This document shows positions 21,901 to 33,600 of a stretch of 64,000 nucleotides of DNA, one piece after another. This DNA is from Asterochloris sp. CNOR1. Its lineage: Eukaryota > Chlorophyta > Trebouxiophyceae > Trebouxiales > Trebouxiaceae. The DNA is taken from positions 1,798,001-1,862,000 of the forward strand of contig OZ017750.1 in NCBI GenBank assembly GCA_963969365.1, in the 5' to 3' direction. The notes under the pieces were generated by a model. It was not told the DNA's origin. It searched no databases and saw nothing but the letters and a program-made list of their open reading frames with translations. The stretch's first letter is position 1. Every line of letters begins with the position of its first letter. The translations under genes were made by a program, and so were the position numbers.

Positions 21901-24900
21901 CGCTGTCCGCTGGCACCACTGTGTCAGCAGCAGCCGCCTCCCTGGTGTCAAAGCAGCTGGGCTTGGACCATGAGCAGCCCGGCACCCCAGGCGCCTGGCT
22001 GCGCATGCCTGGCGGCCGCATGGTGCGCCTCATGCCCAGCCGCCCCCCTGGGCTGCTGTCCCCCACACAGGGCGCGCCTGCACCTGGGACCTCCCCAGGC
22101 CACAGCAGTGCGGTGCACGAAACTAGCCAGGAGGATGGCAAGGAGATTGCCCTGGCCGGGGAGCCTGCAGCAGCCAAGGAGGCACCTGCCAAGGAGGCGG
22201 CGGCGCAGACTGCTGCCGCCCAGGAAGCAGTGGGTGCGCACGAGGCTGCTGGTGGCAAGGAGGCAGCAGTAAGCGTCAAGGAGCAGCCAGGGGCCGCGGG
22301 GGCCCTGGGGGGTGTCAGGGATACCCTGGTGAGGGATGCCAGGGAGGACCCCAACAGCCCATCGGCGCGGGCGCTGGCAGAGGCAACGGCGGCCGCCTCG
22401 CGGGCCCTCAGGACGCCATCGCCCTCCAGGAAGCCTAAAAGCGCTACTGCTGCAGGTGAGCTGGGTGGCTTGCCCCTTTACACATGGGGCGTGCTTACAT
22501 TGGGCTTGCTGCTGGGGAGCTGGCGCCCTCCAGGTAGCCCAACACCGCCACTGTGGGCCTGCGAGCTTGGTTGCTCAAGTCTAGGCTGGCAAGCTGGGTC
22601 TCTGTCCATTGCCATGTGCTGAGCCAGCTTTGCTGAGCTTCCGGCGGAGAAGCAAGGACACCCAACGGCGCCACTGCTGCAGTCGTCTGACATTGTGCGT
22701 GTGCTGTTGCTGCAGCTGCAGCTGCCCACATTGCTCAGAGCCCCTTTGCAGCGATGTCTCAGCTGCCCCTGGAGGGCGAGGGGCAAGCTGGCAGAGGCCC
22801 TGCAGGTGCCCAGGCACAGGGAACCCCCCAACTGGGTGGGTTCCCAACCGCCTCGGTGCCCCAGATGCCCCAGCAGCAGCAGCAGCAGCCGCAGCAGCCG
22901 CAGCAGCCGCAGCAGCAATTTTCACAGGGGGGCCTGCAGGACCTGCCTGGGCAGCAGCAGGTGCTGGCTTACGCGCTGCAGCAGGCGCAGCGCCAGCAGC
23001 AGGCAGGGTTCACGGGAGCCCAGGCGCAATCCAATCCCCTGCTGAACCTGGGCCTGGCAGGGCAGCAGAACCTGGCGGCGCTGCTGAACCTGCAGCAGCA
23101 GCAGCAGGGGCGTGGCCCAATGCAGGGGGGGGTCCCCGACAGCGGCGCACCGTTGCAGGGTGTGCCTGACGCTGCAGGCTACCAGCAGGCGGGGCAGGGC
23201 ATGCCAGCCAGCGCCGTCTCGGACCTGCGAGCGCTGCTGGCGCGCAGCATGGCAGGCGGCTCCCAGCAGCAGGGTTTCCCGCAGCAGCAGGGCCTGCAGG
23301 CGCCGCCGCCGCCGCAGAGCCTCTTTGCGTCCTTCTCCCAGCAGCAGGGGATGTATGCCCCGCAGCGGCAGCAGGGCCTGCAGGGGCAGGGCCTCTCCCA
23401 GGCGCCCAACCTGGCCTCGCCGTGGCAGTCGAGCCAAGGGATGGGCCAGAGCATCTCCCAGGCACCCCAGCAGCAGCCAGGGCTGTTTGGGCAGGCCCTA
23501 CAGCAGCAGCAGACTCCGCCGCAACAGCAGGGCCTGTACTTCTCCCATGCCCCCCAGCAGCAGGGCCTGTATGGCCAGGCTCCGCCGCAGCAGGGCCTGT
23601 TCCCGCAGCCCCCTGCCCAGCAGCCTCAGGCGCAACAGCAGGGAGGGCTGGCAGGCCTGCAGGGGGGGCAGCAGGCCAGGCAGCATCACCTCGCATCGAG
23701 CCTATTTGGCCTGCCGCCTGGGCAGGGGCAGCCGCTGCCAACCCAGCATCAGCAAGCCTCCCTGGCGTACGTGCTTCAGGGGGCCCAGCAGGGCCAGCAG
23801 CAGGGTCAGCCCCCTCACCCGGGGCAGGCTCTCCCACAGCAGCCGCAGCCCACGCCGCAGGTGGGCGAGCCAGCGGTGACTGCTCTGAGGCGCATGTGGG
23901 GTGCACGAAACCTGCTGGGTGTGGTACTTTTTGCCAGGTCTCCAGCAAATGTTTCTTCACATAGCTGGTGCTTGCATGTGAGGCCTGACTGCAGGCAATA
24001 CAAGCATGCTGAAGTGTTCAAGTCTGCCCCAGGCGTCGAGGCCGTGCAGTACACCTAGCTGGCCCAGGTGCAATGCACTGCTCGTCACAATCTGTATGCT
24101 CTTGCTTGTATGCAGTTGCCCCAGCCCACGCTGCAGGAGCCTCAACCCATGCTGGCAGCCCAGCCGCAGCTGAGCCTGGGTGCTTGGGGCACTCAGCAGC
24201 AGGCGCAGGGTCAAGGCAGCACTGCTGCTGGCCACCAGGGCCTGTTTGGCTCAGTTGGGCTGTTTGGGCTGTTTGGCCCTTCCAGCCAGCCGCCACGCAC
24301 TGCTCCAATGCCCACCAGCTTCAGCCTTAACGCTGGCCTGTTATCCTCCAGCAGGCACCCCAGTCCTGCCCCCAGTGATGCAGGTGAGCCCAGCTGATGC
24401 GAGCAGCATGTCAATGTCAGCTTCTCTTTAAAGTCTCAAACTCAGGCTATGGCCTGTGCCTGGACACACAAGATGAGCATGCAGCTTACTGCGCCTGGTG
24501 CTCATTTATGTACCCATGGCTTTCATTCACTTTGCAAACTCAATGACTGCTTCAATGCTCACAACATTGCCTCTGGGTAGGAGCTATCAGCGAGCTGCGC
24601 CTTGCAGATGTTACAGACGGGGGTTTTCTAGCCTGCCAGCTGCCTCTGCAGCAGGCGCAGGACAGTGCTCTCCACCATGGTGGCTGTGCACCTTGCAGCC
24701 AGCATTGATGTCCACCCTGCAGGCGGACAACTGCCAGCTGCCTCCACAGTCAGCACAGCACCATTGGTGTCACCTTGTGCTACTTGTGGCGCCAGCAGGA
24801 TCCCACAGCTGTCCATATCACTTGTTGTATTCTGCAGGCAAACCTCCGCCAGCTGCTTCTGCACATGCTTCTGTACCCTTGCAGTTCCCCGCAGCAGTGC

Positions 24901-27900
24901 CCGCAGTTGTCTAAACAACTGACATGTCTTCACTGTGCAGGCGGGGCCTTGCCAGCTTCCTCTGCAGCGAGCGCCGCAGCAGCACCGGCAGGTACGGCCA
25001 GCCCCCGCGCCAGCACAGAGGCCTCCCAAGGGGCCCAAGGCATGGGCAGCGGGGCTGGGCCCGCGGTGGCAGGCCCCCCGCGCAAGCAGCAGGCCCCAAT
25101 AGGGCGTGCCCCGTCCGTGCCCACTGCTGCTGGCAGCACAGCCCCTGACAGCACTGTGGGCAGCCTTGGCACTGCCTCCAGGGGGCCCTCCCCTGCGCCA
25201 GGCTTCAGGGAGACAGGCATGCCAGCGGCGGGTACAGGAGGCGCTTCGTCGGCGCTGCTTGGCCCCACGGCAGCGGGGTTGCAGGATGTGCCAGCGGCCT
25301 CAGTGCCTGTGCCCAGCACCAGCCTGCTGGGTGGGCAGGCCATTGCTGGGCCCACAGCGCTGCGGGGCAAGACGCCTTCTCCAGCGCCAGGTGCGCAGGG
25401 GCTGAGCTCTGTGGTGTCTTCAGAAACGTCTTGCTGCTTGCTGGGGTGGAGATTTCAGACTGGCAGGTGATGAGCCCGACAGGCAAGTGTGCTGCGGGGG
25501 AAGGCGCCGCCTCTGACACCAGGTCGCCCAGGGCTGAGCGAGCTACATCGTGTCGTGGAACACCTCTGCTGGTAGCTGCTTGCTGGGCTGGCTGATCTCT
25601 CTGGGGGATGAGCTTTGTCGAGCCAAGTGCGCTGCACAAGGAGGCGCCATCCCCAGTGCCTGGTCGCCAGTGTCTGTCTCAATCAAACCTCACACCCAGC
25701 ACAACATATCCAGCCCCACCAACCTGTAAGATGGCCTGCATAGTGACTCCCTCAGCGGGGCATGCCAGGCTGAGCAAGCTTGGTGCGTGTGCCACCAGGC
25801 TCCTCCGCCATTCAATGCTGGCTGGACTGGATGGCCATCATGGTTGCTGAGGGATGCAGATGGGCTTGCTTGGATGCAGTACCCCCGCCTGCGAAGGCAG
25901 CTAGCCCAGGTGCAGCTTTGCTGTGTGCTCCCAGCCAAGATACTCACCTGAGCTGAAGCAACCCATCGCCGCATGTAGGGTTCCGCGGGACAAGCCCGGC
26001 ACCTGGTGGCCCCATCAGTGGAGCCAGCCCTGCGCCGACCAGCTCCCTGTTTGGCAGCAGCTGGGGCTCCATGGGGCAAGCCCCTGGCTTCCCGCCCCGC
26101 CTGACAGCCAGCCCTGCCCCCAGCCAGGGGGGCCCCCTGTCGCGGCCCCTGTCCGGCTTTGGCAGCGGCTTGTCCAGTCTGCCCAGTGGCCTGGGCAGCG
26201 CTGTGGGGGGGCCAGCGCCGCCTGCTTCTGGGCTGGGCACGGTGCCTGGCAGCTTTGGCAGTGCACTGCCCACTGCGGCAGGCCCCGTGGCTGGCAGCTA
26301 TGGTCGCCAGGGGCTGGGAGGCCTGCCGGGCAGCGCGGCAGTCAATGCGGCATCAGGAGCGGGAGGGTTGCAGCAGCAGGCTGCCGCGCTGCAGGGCATG
26401 CGCCTGGGTGGGCAGCTGTCGCCTGGCCCCGGGAACCTGGGGGGGCTGGCCTCAAACCAGGCGCCGGCCCCGCAGGCGGCTCTGGGGATGGGGCCAGGCG
26501 CCATCCTGGGGAGCTTTGGCGGGCAGCTGCCCACCTCAATGGCTCCTCGTCAGCATCAGCAGCAGGGCTTTGGGGCCCCTGCAGGGGCAGGAATGGGAGC
26601 AGGGCAGGTAAACTCCGCTGTCCTGAGTTGTCAAGCATTCCAAGTGCTGACCAGCAGGCCTGATGGAGCAACATGCTTCCAGCAGCTGGTTTGGGTCTGG
26701 CTGCAGCTGCCGACCCAGGTCACTCTGTCTGTCTGAATTTGACTGCTTATCTGTCTGCTGGCTGCAGCCCATCACGGAGCAGCAGAAGCTGGTCGCACTG
26801 CTGCAGCAGCTGGCCCAGCACCAGCAGCCTCAAGGTGAGCCGTCTGTTGGCCTCAATGCAACACACCATGCCCTGGCAAGCAAGGTTGAGTCCGCTGACC
26901 TGCTTGTCGATTGATGCCAGCTGCAAAGTGCCGACGAGTGCCCTGGTAGTGGGCTGCTGCAAAAATTTTGCTGCGGCAAATGTTCTGCTGCTCTGCAGGG
27001 CAGCAACAGGCTGGAAACATGTCCCTGAGCAACCTCCAGCAGGCACAGCAGCAGGCGCAGCAGAGGCAGCAGCAGCAGGCCCAGCAGCAGGCGCAGCAGA
27101 GGCAGCAGCAGCAGGCCCAGCAGCAGGCCATGTGGAACCAGCATCCTGCCATGTGAGCCAATGCCTTGGCTGTGGCACCTGGTCTGCAGCACATTGCCTG
27201 GCAATGGAAGTGTCGTGCAGTGTGCTATTTACTGCTGAGTGAAGACCATCGATGAGCTCTGCTGCCTGCTCACGCGCCTGGGGGCATCCCCCTGGTGTCT
27301 GGTTGATCTCCCTGAGATGTGGGTGTCCCAGTCAGAAGCAAACCTTCCAGAGCTGTGTACCTCATTCATGGATGCCCTGCACTGCAGGTCTCAGCAGCTG
27401 GGGCAGCAGCCCCAGCTGGGCGGTGCCCTGGGGTTGAGTACCCAGGCGCTGCGCAGCAGCATGCCCCCGCCCCAGCAGTCGGCCGACATCCTGTCCCACA
27501 TCAGCGCAATGCAGGCGCAGCAGCAGGCGCAGCAGCAGCAGGCGCACATGCAGGAGCAGGCCCGCCAGGCCATGCTGAGTCCCCACCCCAACCTGGGGGT
27601 TCAGCAGCAGCCGCGGCAGATCGGCCGCTTTGGGCAAGCCCCTGGGGGGCAGCATCAGCTCAACCTGATGCCCCCCCAGCTGAACCAGCAGCTGCACCAG
27701 CAACAGCTTGCCCAGCAGCAGCAGCAGCAGCTGCTGGCACAGCGCCAGTTGGCTGGGGGCGGGCAGTTTGGAGGGAGCGGCCTCGGGCAGCAGGCCCACC
27801 AGCAGCCTGCTCTGGGGGGTCAGTATGGGCAAGGGGCGCTGGGAGGTCTGCGCGGCCTAGGGCTGCAGGTGTGCTGCCTTGCCTGCTCATGAGCGTGCCT

Positions 27901-28677
27901 GGCCATGCCACTATGAAATGCAAGTCTGCAGCAGCACGAGCTGCGCCACTTTGGCACAAGGCTAGTTGCAGCCCTGCACACCCCTTGCAGAGCTGGCCGC
28001 AGGCTGAGAGATGCCTTCCAGAGGGGTCAGGAGGCGCCGCCGAGGTGCAGCATGCCCAGGTGGCAACAGATGGCGCAGCTGGGCTGCAAATGCATGTTTC
28101 TGAGCTGTGCCCATGGCCACACTCTTACGTGCAGTCCTGGTCGTGCAATGAAACAGAGATTTGCGCGAGCTTCTTTCATGCACACCTCCATCTGAGCATC
28201 CACCTACATCGCATGCCTTGCTGGATGGCAGGATGCTGGATGACCGTACATTGTGCCCTTGGCCCCTTGCCTCAGCCAGTTTTGCTGTCCTGCAGGACAA
28301 TCTAGCTGGGCTACAGCAGCAGCAGCAGATCAACCTCCTGCAGCAGCAGGTTGGAGCAGACAGGCTGCCCCTGCAGGGTCAGCAGCACCTGGCTGGCAAT
28401 CTTGGTGGCGGCCTTGGCCGTGCAAACTGGCCACCGCCTCAGCAGCAGCAGGTGTACACCAGCCAGCCCAGCTTTGGGGGGCTTGGCCAGCAGGGCAATT
28501 TGCAGCAACCATTCAGCATGCAGCAGGTAAGTCAATTGGACACTGCAACACGAAGCTGCTTGCCTGCTGCGTGCACAGCTTCCATTGCTTGCACATCTGG
28601 GGCCTGAGCTTGCCTCCTGCTGCTTTCAGGGAGCTCACCCAAACATTGACCTGGAGCGTTTCCGGCACCTGGGGTAG
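18947..28677 (+). CDS. Large Q-rich eIF4E-binding protein, 4E-T/CBE1-like
   Basis: Seventeen exons, all phases closing: 18947-19500, 19684-19752, 19972-20123, 20390-20465, 20659-20756, 20946-21145, 21373-21643, 21856-22455, 22716-23860, 24116-24383, 24941-25390, 25979-26607, 26768-26834, 26999-27152, 27388-27868, 28296-28526, 28630-28677. They give about 1,830 residues. Splicing exon 1 to 2 creates YTRAFLIKFK, a canonical eIF4E-binding motif (Tyr, four residues, Leu, hydrophobic), followed by PPKDWDPETL as in 4E-T proteins. Exon 6 has NKEPAWMGDD and a charged helix (FEQERQRMKQEH), also 4E-T-like. There is no MIF4G domain, so it is not eIF4G. The rest is low-complexity Gln/Gly/Pro/Ala, typical of P-body or condensate proteins. 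Expected role: represses translation or stabilises mRNAs bound by eIF4E. The exact orthology (plant CBE1) is inferred. Confidence 0.82.
19486..19752 (+). other. eIF4E-binding motif split by an intron
   Basis: The codons for Tyr-Thr and two bases of the next Arg end exon 1 (donor ag|gtaggt after 19500). Exon 2 from 19684 supplies the rest, giving YTRAFLI and then KFKSQCLKPPKDWD. Intron retention would destroy the motif because the exon 1 frame stops at the intron TAG. Confidence 0.85.
24602..24985 (+). repeat. Four copies of the acceptor/start of exon 11 of the 4E-T-like gene
   Basis: The real acceptor (ctgtgcag|gcggggccttg, then ccagcttcctctgcag) at 24931-24980 has degenerate copies at about 24830-24875, 24715-24760 and 24602-24660. 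Each keeps tgcag plus a ccagctgc(c/t)tctgca core. Periods are about 100-118 bp. Confidence 0.75.
25357..25690 (+). repeat. Three copies of the end/donor of exon 11 of the 4E-T-like gene
   Basis: The real exon end at 25357-25400 (gcaagacgccttctccagcg then ccag|gtgcgcag) recurs at about 25487-25560 and 25627-25690. The intervening tails (tgctgcttgctgggg; gatgagc) are duplicated too, so the true unit is about 135 bp. Confidence 0.75.
27041..27130 (+). repeat. 36-nt perfect tandem duplication in exon 14
   Basis: The unit coding QAQQRQQQQAQQ occurs twice in succession (aggcgcagcagaggcagcag start), so the protein reads the same 12 residues twice. Confidence 0.85.
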
Positions 28678-29288
28678 TCAAAAATACTGCTTGCAAACTC
28701 ACAGTTCACAACACGTGTAACAGGCCCCTTGTAAAACTGTCATTGACAAGTACTTGGACTGTCAAGGGAGGCACACAAGATGACAGGAGGCTCCTTTATT
28801 GCTCCCTAGCACCTATATGTATGGCAGGTCACCACATTCTCACCCACAATTAAGTAAGAATGCAAAGTTGCCACAGGTGGGGCGCACTGCAAGGTCTTCA
28901 ACAACAAGCTGGCAGACGACGCAACCACCTCAACGAATGCAGCTGTAGGAAGAGGAGGTTACACGCAGCTGGTGGGTGGCCAACCTACGTGCTTCTCACA
29001 TGCAGCCGGGATATGTCTTGAATAGATTGCACTTGAGTATTCTTTCATGGAGGGAAGGGATTCAACACAGACACACTCTGAAGGTAGGGTTTATTTGCAC
29101 TGGCTGTGTCAGGGTGCAGCAAAGCATGGATGCCTATGGGCAACGACAGCAACTATTGAAGCATCCCGGCCAGCTCTGCGCCCAGGTTGCTGGGTTGCAT
29201 TGTGGCACTGGCCCCACACAGGGCACTGGGCAGGCAGGGGACAGTGAGACTCCAGCTCTCTGCTGGGCAGGCGGGCAGCCTGGACAGG
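28678..29288. other. Intergenic region between convergent 4E-T-like and NOT3 genes
   Basis: About 611 bp between facing stop codons, less GC-rich than the genes. Apart from the TGTAA pair on the left I see no exon, RNA gene or repeat. Both 3' UTRs are expected here. Confidence 0.7.
28716..28734 (+). terminator. Probable poly(A) signals (TGTAA) of the 4E-T-like gene
   Basis: Two TGTAA elements, at 28716-28720 and 28730-28734, lie 39 and 53 bp after the stop codon. TGTAA is the usual chlorophyte polyadenylation signal. Confidence 0.55.
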
Positions 29289-30644
29289 CTACTGAAGGTC
29301 GTCCTCCAAACTGCAAGGCAGGCAGCAATTGAAAGGGCTTAGCAGTCATGGCAGGCAGGACAGTGTCAATGCGCCACACCTCATGAGCAGCAGCTTCAGC
29401 AGGATGATGGAGGAACTCACCTCTCATAACGGAACGTGAAATCCTGTTTCAAGCGGTAACACCAGCCATCCTGCTGGTCGTCATGCCTGCACATCCAAGT
29501 TCCATGAGCTGCCCTTTGAACAGGAGATAGGCCGGCTGGACTGTTGCATGAGCAGCATGTCAATGTGCCCTCGATCACCCATCAACTGGTGCGGCACGGT
29601 CGAGTGCAGGGGCAGCACCAGGAATGACAGCATTGCTTGGCAATGCAGCTGTGATGCCACAGCCTCAGGCCTTGTCACAAGTCAAGGCAGAGCCCAACCC
29701 CATAGCCCAACTGAATACGCGGTAAGCCCAAGGCGGTCCAGGTGTGGCAAGGCAAGCCTCGGCTGACCTGATGTGGAAGTCAAAGTAGACATATGTTCCC
29801 TGCTCATACTCCTCATTTGCCAACTTGGGCTCCTCATGCCGCTGGACAGTAGATATGGCATGGTCAGCTCACAGAGCACAGGCAGGCGCCAAAGCAGAAG
29901 GTGGCAGACAGGGCAAGATGGCAGACAGGGCAAAAAGCTTGAGCACATTGTGCCGCTACATGCTCCCTCTTGTTGTACAGGCACCCACTTGAAACTGCAT
30001 GCTGCTGCAAGCATGCAGATCTCCCCAGATTTGGCGAGAAGCAAGCCCTTGCAGAGGTCATGTGCAGCTTCATGCTGGCCCCAACTGACATAACTCCACA
30101 GATAGCAGCTGTCCACCTGGAATCATACCCTAGGCTGCTGTGGCACTGCAAGCCAACCCTGCCAAGCCATTACCAGCTCCAAAAGCAGTGCAGAGCCTGC
30201 CACAACAGTGCATATCTGGCCTCCAGCCCATGCTGCTTGTTGCCTGACAGCCCATACTGCCAAGCCCTGAAAGCAGTGTGGGCCCCTTTACAACGTCGCC
30301 CATCTGCAACAACGTCACACAGTGCTTGTGATGTCCCGGCCGTTCTGCCCAGCCTCCCAACTCTAAGTGCAGGGCAGGCCCCTTCACAGATCTCCCACCT
30401 GGAACCAGGCCCCATGCTGCTTGTGGTACCGCCAGGACTGCCTCTTGAGCTCCCGTGCAGCCAGCCACTGCTGGTAAGTCCCTGGCTGGTAGTAGAAGGC
30501 GAAGAACAGCGCTTCTGTGTCAAGCTTCTCAAAGAGAGCAGGGTTGTCCAGGATGGGCATCTTTGTGGAGGGGTAGCTGGTGGGCACGCCGCCGGGGGGC
30601 AGGCGCATGCGCACAGGGTTGGACTGCCATGTAGAGTCAATGGC
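29289..30644 (-). other. NOT3 C-terminal NOT box (NOT2/3/5 domain)
   Basis: The last four exons encode [97 protein letters not shown] and the terminal SLEDDLQ stop. All match the CNOT3/NOT3 end. The final exon is only 22 nt. Confidence 0.93.
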
Positions 30645-33600
30645 CTGCGGGATGGACTTACTGCAGGCACAGGGTATCGGTGACCTTGCTGCACAAATGT
30701 GGCACAAACACGCATTGTGGGAAGAGGCTGCTACCCCAGACGGTGAAATGCCAGCTGAAGTCGATGCCCTGCGACAAAGAGGGCAGGGCAGCCTTTACTG
30801 GACTGCCAGGTGGACTCTGGGCCTGTGCTTGGACTTGCTGCAGGGGCAGGGCCGGGCGGCAGTCAGGTATCAGGCTAGGCAGGCAGCTGAGACAGTTGAG
30901 GGGAGCTGAAGCCTGTGGCTATGGGGTGGACTTGCTGCAGGATAGACTGTCAGTGGTGAGGCCTGATGCGGTGACAGGACCACAAGCAGCACCTGTTGTC
31001 AGCGTGCCGCATCCTGTGTAGCTCAGAACGGCGCAGGGAGCAGACTGACGCTGCAACGGGACTCTATGCCTTTGAAAGATTGAGTTCTGCATGCAAGGTC
31101 ATGGTGCAGCAGGCAGGCAACTGTCGTGGCAGACCTCATTGCCAACAGCTCGGCCCACAGCAGTGTGGCAATCCACACCTTGCGCAGGCCTGCAACAGGT
31201 TCAGGTTGGCGGCTGGGGATACCATGCTGAGCCCCAGCCCTGGACTGGGTGTGCGGCTCTGCCCATCCGCCCGCCCCGCTGCCACAATGTCATTAGTAAC
31301 TGCGCTCAGCTCTGCCATGCTGCTCAGCCCACCCGCCGCCTTGGCATCAAATGCCTCGCTGGCTGTCTTGGACATCTCCTCCGACTGCAGTGCGGTTGGA
31401 CCTTGACAATCAGCATTGGGGGTGCTGGCACATATGGCAAGCGCATGGCTACCAGGATGTGGCAAGCAGCTACACGTCCTCAAGCAGTCAATGAGCTGGA
31501 TGTGCCCAGATCTCACTTGCCAGCCCTCCACAAGCAATGCAGCAGGCGGCTAGCATGTCAGCAGATAGATGGCCAGGCAGGCTTACAGGCACTCCAGCAG
31601 GTCCTCGCTCCAGGCTGGTAGTCTCAGCTAACTGCTTTCTTGACAGCCAAGGGAATGGCAGCATGCCAAGTCTCACCTGGGCAGCTGCGGGGGCAGGGGG
31701 ACCTTCGCCGCTTGTCCCTGGCTGCTGCTGCGCCTGAGCGCCATCTGCAGGGCGCCCCAACATGAAGCCCAAAGCACCTGCAGCAGAGGATGGTTGCTTT
31801 AGATACGCTGCAACACAGGAGCAGCGGTGGCCAGCGTGATGCCTGGATATATGCAGCTAGGACCAAGCACGCTGGGAGGGGCCAACAGCTACAGCCTTGC
31901 AGGTGCCCTGTACCAGACACTGGCCCATACAGGCTGGCCCAGGACCTTGGATCCTGAGGATCCTGCTTTGACAGTTCCAGCCCTTGATGCAACAGGACGG
32001 CAGCATGAGGCCATATACACTCAGCGTCAAGAAGTCACCATGCTGGCCGATGCCTGCCGCAGCCCCGCCAGCCCCAGCCGCAGCCGTGTAGGGCTGCTGC
32101 AGGGCGCTGCTGGCAGGTGGGCCAACTGAGATGGGCGGCAGGCCATTCAGCTGTGGCTGGGGGGGGGCCTGGCTGGTCCCCTGCTGAGGTGCCTGCTCAG
32201 GCTGCTGGGCAGGTGCTGCAGACGGGCCCTTGACAGCTGCAGCACACAAGCAGATAACATGAGGCTCATGACGGCTCAGGGTGTTTCACAGCTGGACTTG
32301 CACAACACCACCTGTGAACAGGGCAGTGGGCTTGGTTGGCAGCACAGGCACATTTCATGCATCATGGCTGCTCAGCTTTGACTCTAGCAACAGCTGGGGC
32401 GTCATGGTATCCTGGTGATTAGAGTGTGCAGGACCTCATCCAAGCCAGGCAGACAGCTCACCCTGGTCGGCCGCAGGCGGCCGCACAGCAGCTGCCAGGC
32501 CCCAATTGCCTGGAGGCCTGAGGGGCGCGGGCGACTGCAGCTGCTGCGTCTCTGAGGGCTCTGCTGCCAGCTGGGAGAAGAGGCGGGCACCTGGGGCTGT
32601 AGGGGCAGACGCCTCCAACACCTGCAGCACAGCCCAGCCGCGTCTGAGACCCCTGGCCTGTGCAGGCAGTCTGTTATGCGAAAGCTTCGCAAGCTGGCAG
32701 TACCTGCATGTCCCAGGCAAGTACCAAGAGCAGTGCCAAGACATGTTACCGAGGTTGCTGCAGATGCAGGACAGCTTAAATGGCTCATTGAGCAGGCTGT
32801 TGGTTGGCCCATTTGCGCTAGAACTCACTTGAAATGTGGAGCAGGTTGCAAGCATGACGCAAGTTCTGCTGGGCAACAGGCTGAGTCAGAGCCAGGGGCA
32901 GGGTGCCCTTAAGTGCAGGCTGTCCAGGACAGCACAGCGCTCTGGCTGGCAGGGGCAGGTCTCCCATCAAATCAATGCTGGGTGAACTGGAGGCACCCTC
33001 AGCTGCTGCTGCAATGCGCAGCCAGGTGAGAGCTCATTGCCTACAAGGGAATGTGTGGCCGCTGTTGCCAGAGCACATCCATGCATACCTGGGACGGCTG
33101 TCTCTGCGTAAGTGGCACTGCAACAGCTGCAGCCAGGGACGGCTGCAGCGCTCCTGGTGCCTCGCTGCTTGCAGCCGGGGACGCCGGCGTGGGCGTGGTG
33201 GCTCCACTCTCCAGCTTAGCCTGCAGAGGGAGCCACCTTCAGTCTTTGGCTCATTCTGGCAGCAATCTTGGTGGGATAAGTCGCAGGCCAGCAGCCTGCA
33301 GAGCTGGCTTAGCGCACAGAGAGGGCTCTGGTGAGCTGGCCCACTGGCCGCAGACCATGATTGCAGCACTTAGGCAGAGGGGGCAGGTACCACCAGAGGG
33401 CTTGTGCTCAGACATGCACATGCGCAGAGCTGCTGTTCTCTGGCTATACATGAAGGCAGAGCACTGCAGACATGCCCCTCAGCGCGACAACACATCTTGA
33501 CCGTGGTGGGGGCAGACTCCCCTGCATGCAGCCCAACACACCCTGGCACAGCATGAGCAAATATGCCACTGCGCCTGCAGTGCTGTCTACTTGAAGTCAG

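Larger units (their letters stand above)
22716..28526 (+). other. Prion-like Q-rich region of the 4E-T-like protein
   Basis: Exons 9-16 encode over 1,100 residues dominated by Gln, Gly, Pro, Ala and Leu. They include a CAG/CCG run at 22869-22918, repeated QQQGLY/QQQGLF-type units at about 23480-23610 and pure Q runs. Exons 11-12 switch to Ser/Pro/Ala/Gly. No folded domain is visible. Such regions in P-body proteins mediate condensation. Confidence 0.8.

Noticed and set aside
23010-23960. Minus-strand 316-codon open frame rich in Ala, Gly and Pro
   Set aside because: It is the reverse complement of the Q-rich exon 9 of the 4E-T-like gene; CAG repeats read as Leu/Ala/Cys frames on the other strand.
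28678-29288. Search for tRNA, snRNA or other RNA genes in the intergenic regions
   Set aside because: No tRNA-like cloverleaf with intact A/B boxes or other recognisable RNA was found by eye here or in 37391-38339 and 60583-61009. A covariance-model search would be needed to exclude them.
32946-33016. Minus-strand segment coding [15 protein letters not shown] as an extra NOT3 linker exon
   Set aside because: Its frame needs a phase 1 entry, but the flanking exons (33089-33220 and 32462-32621) join directly in phase 0. It may still be an alternative exon.
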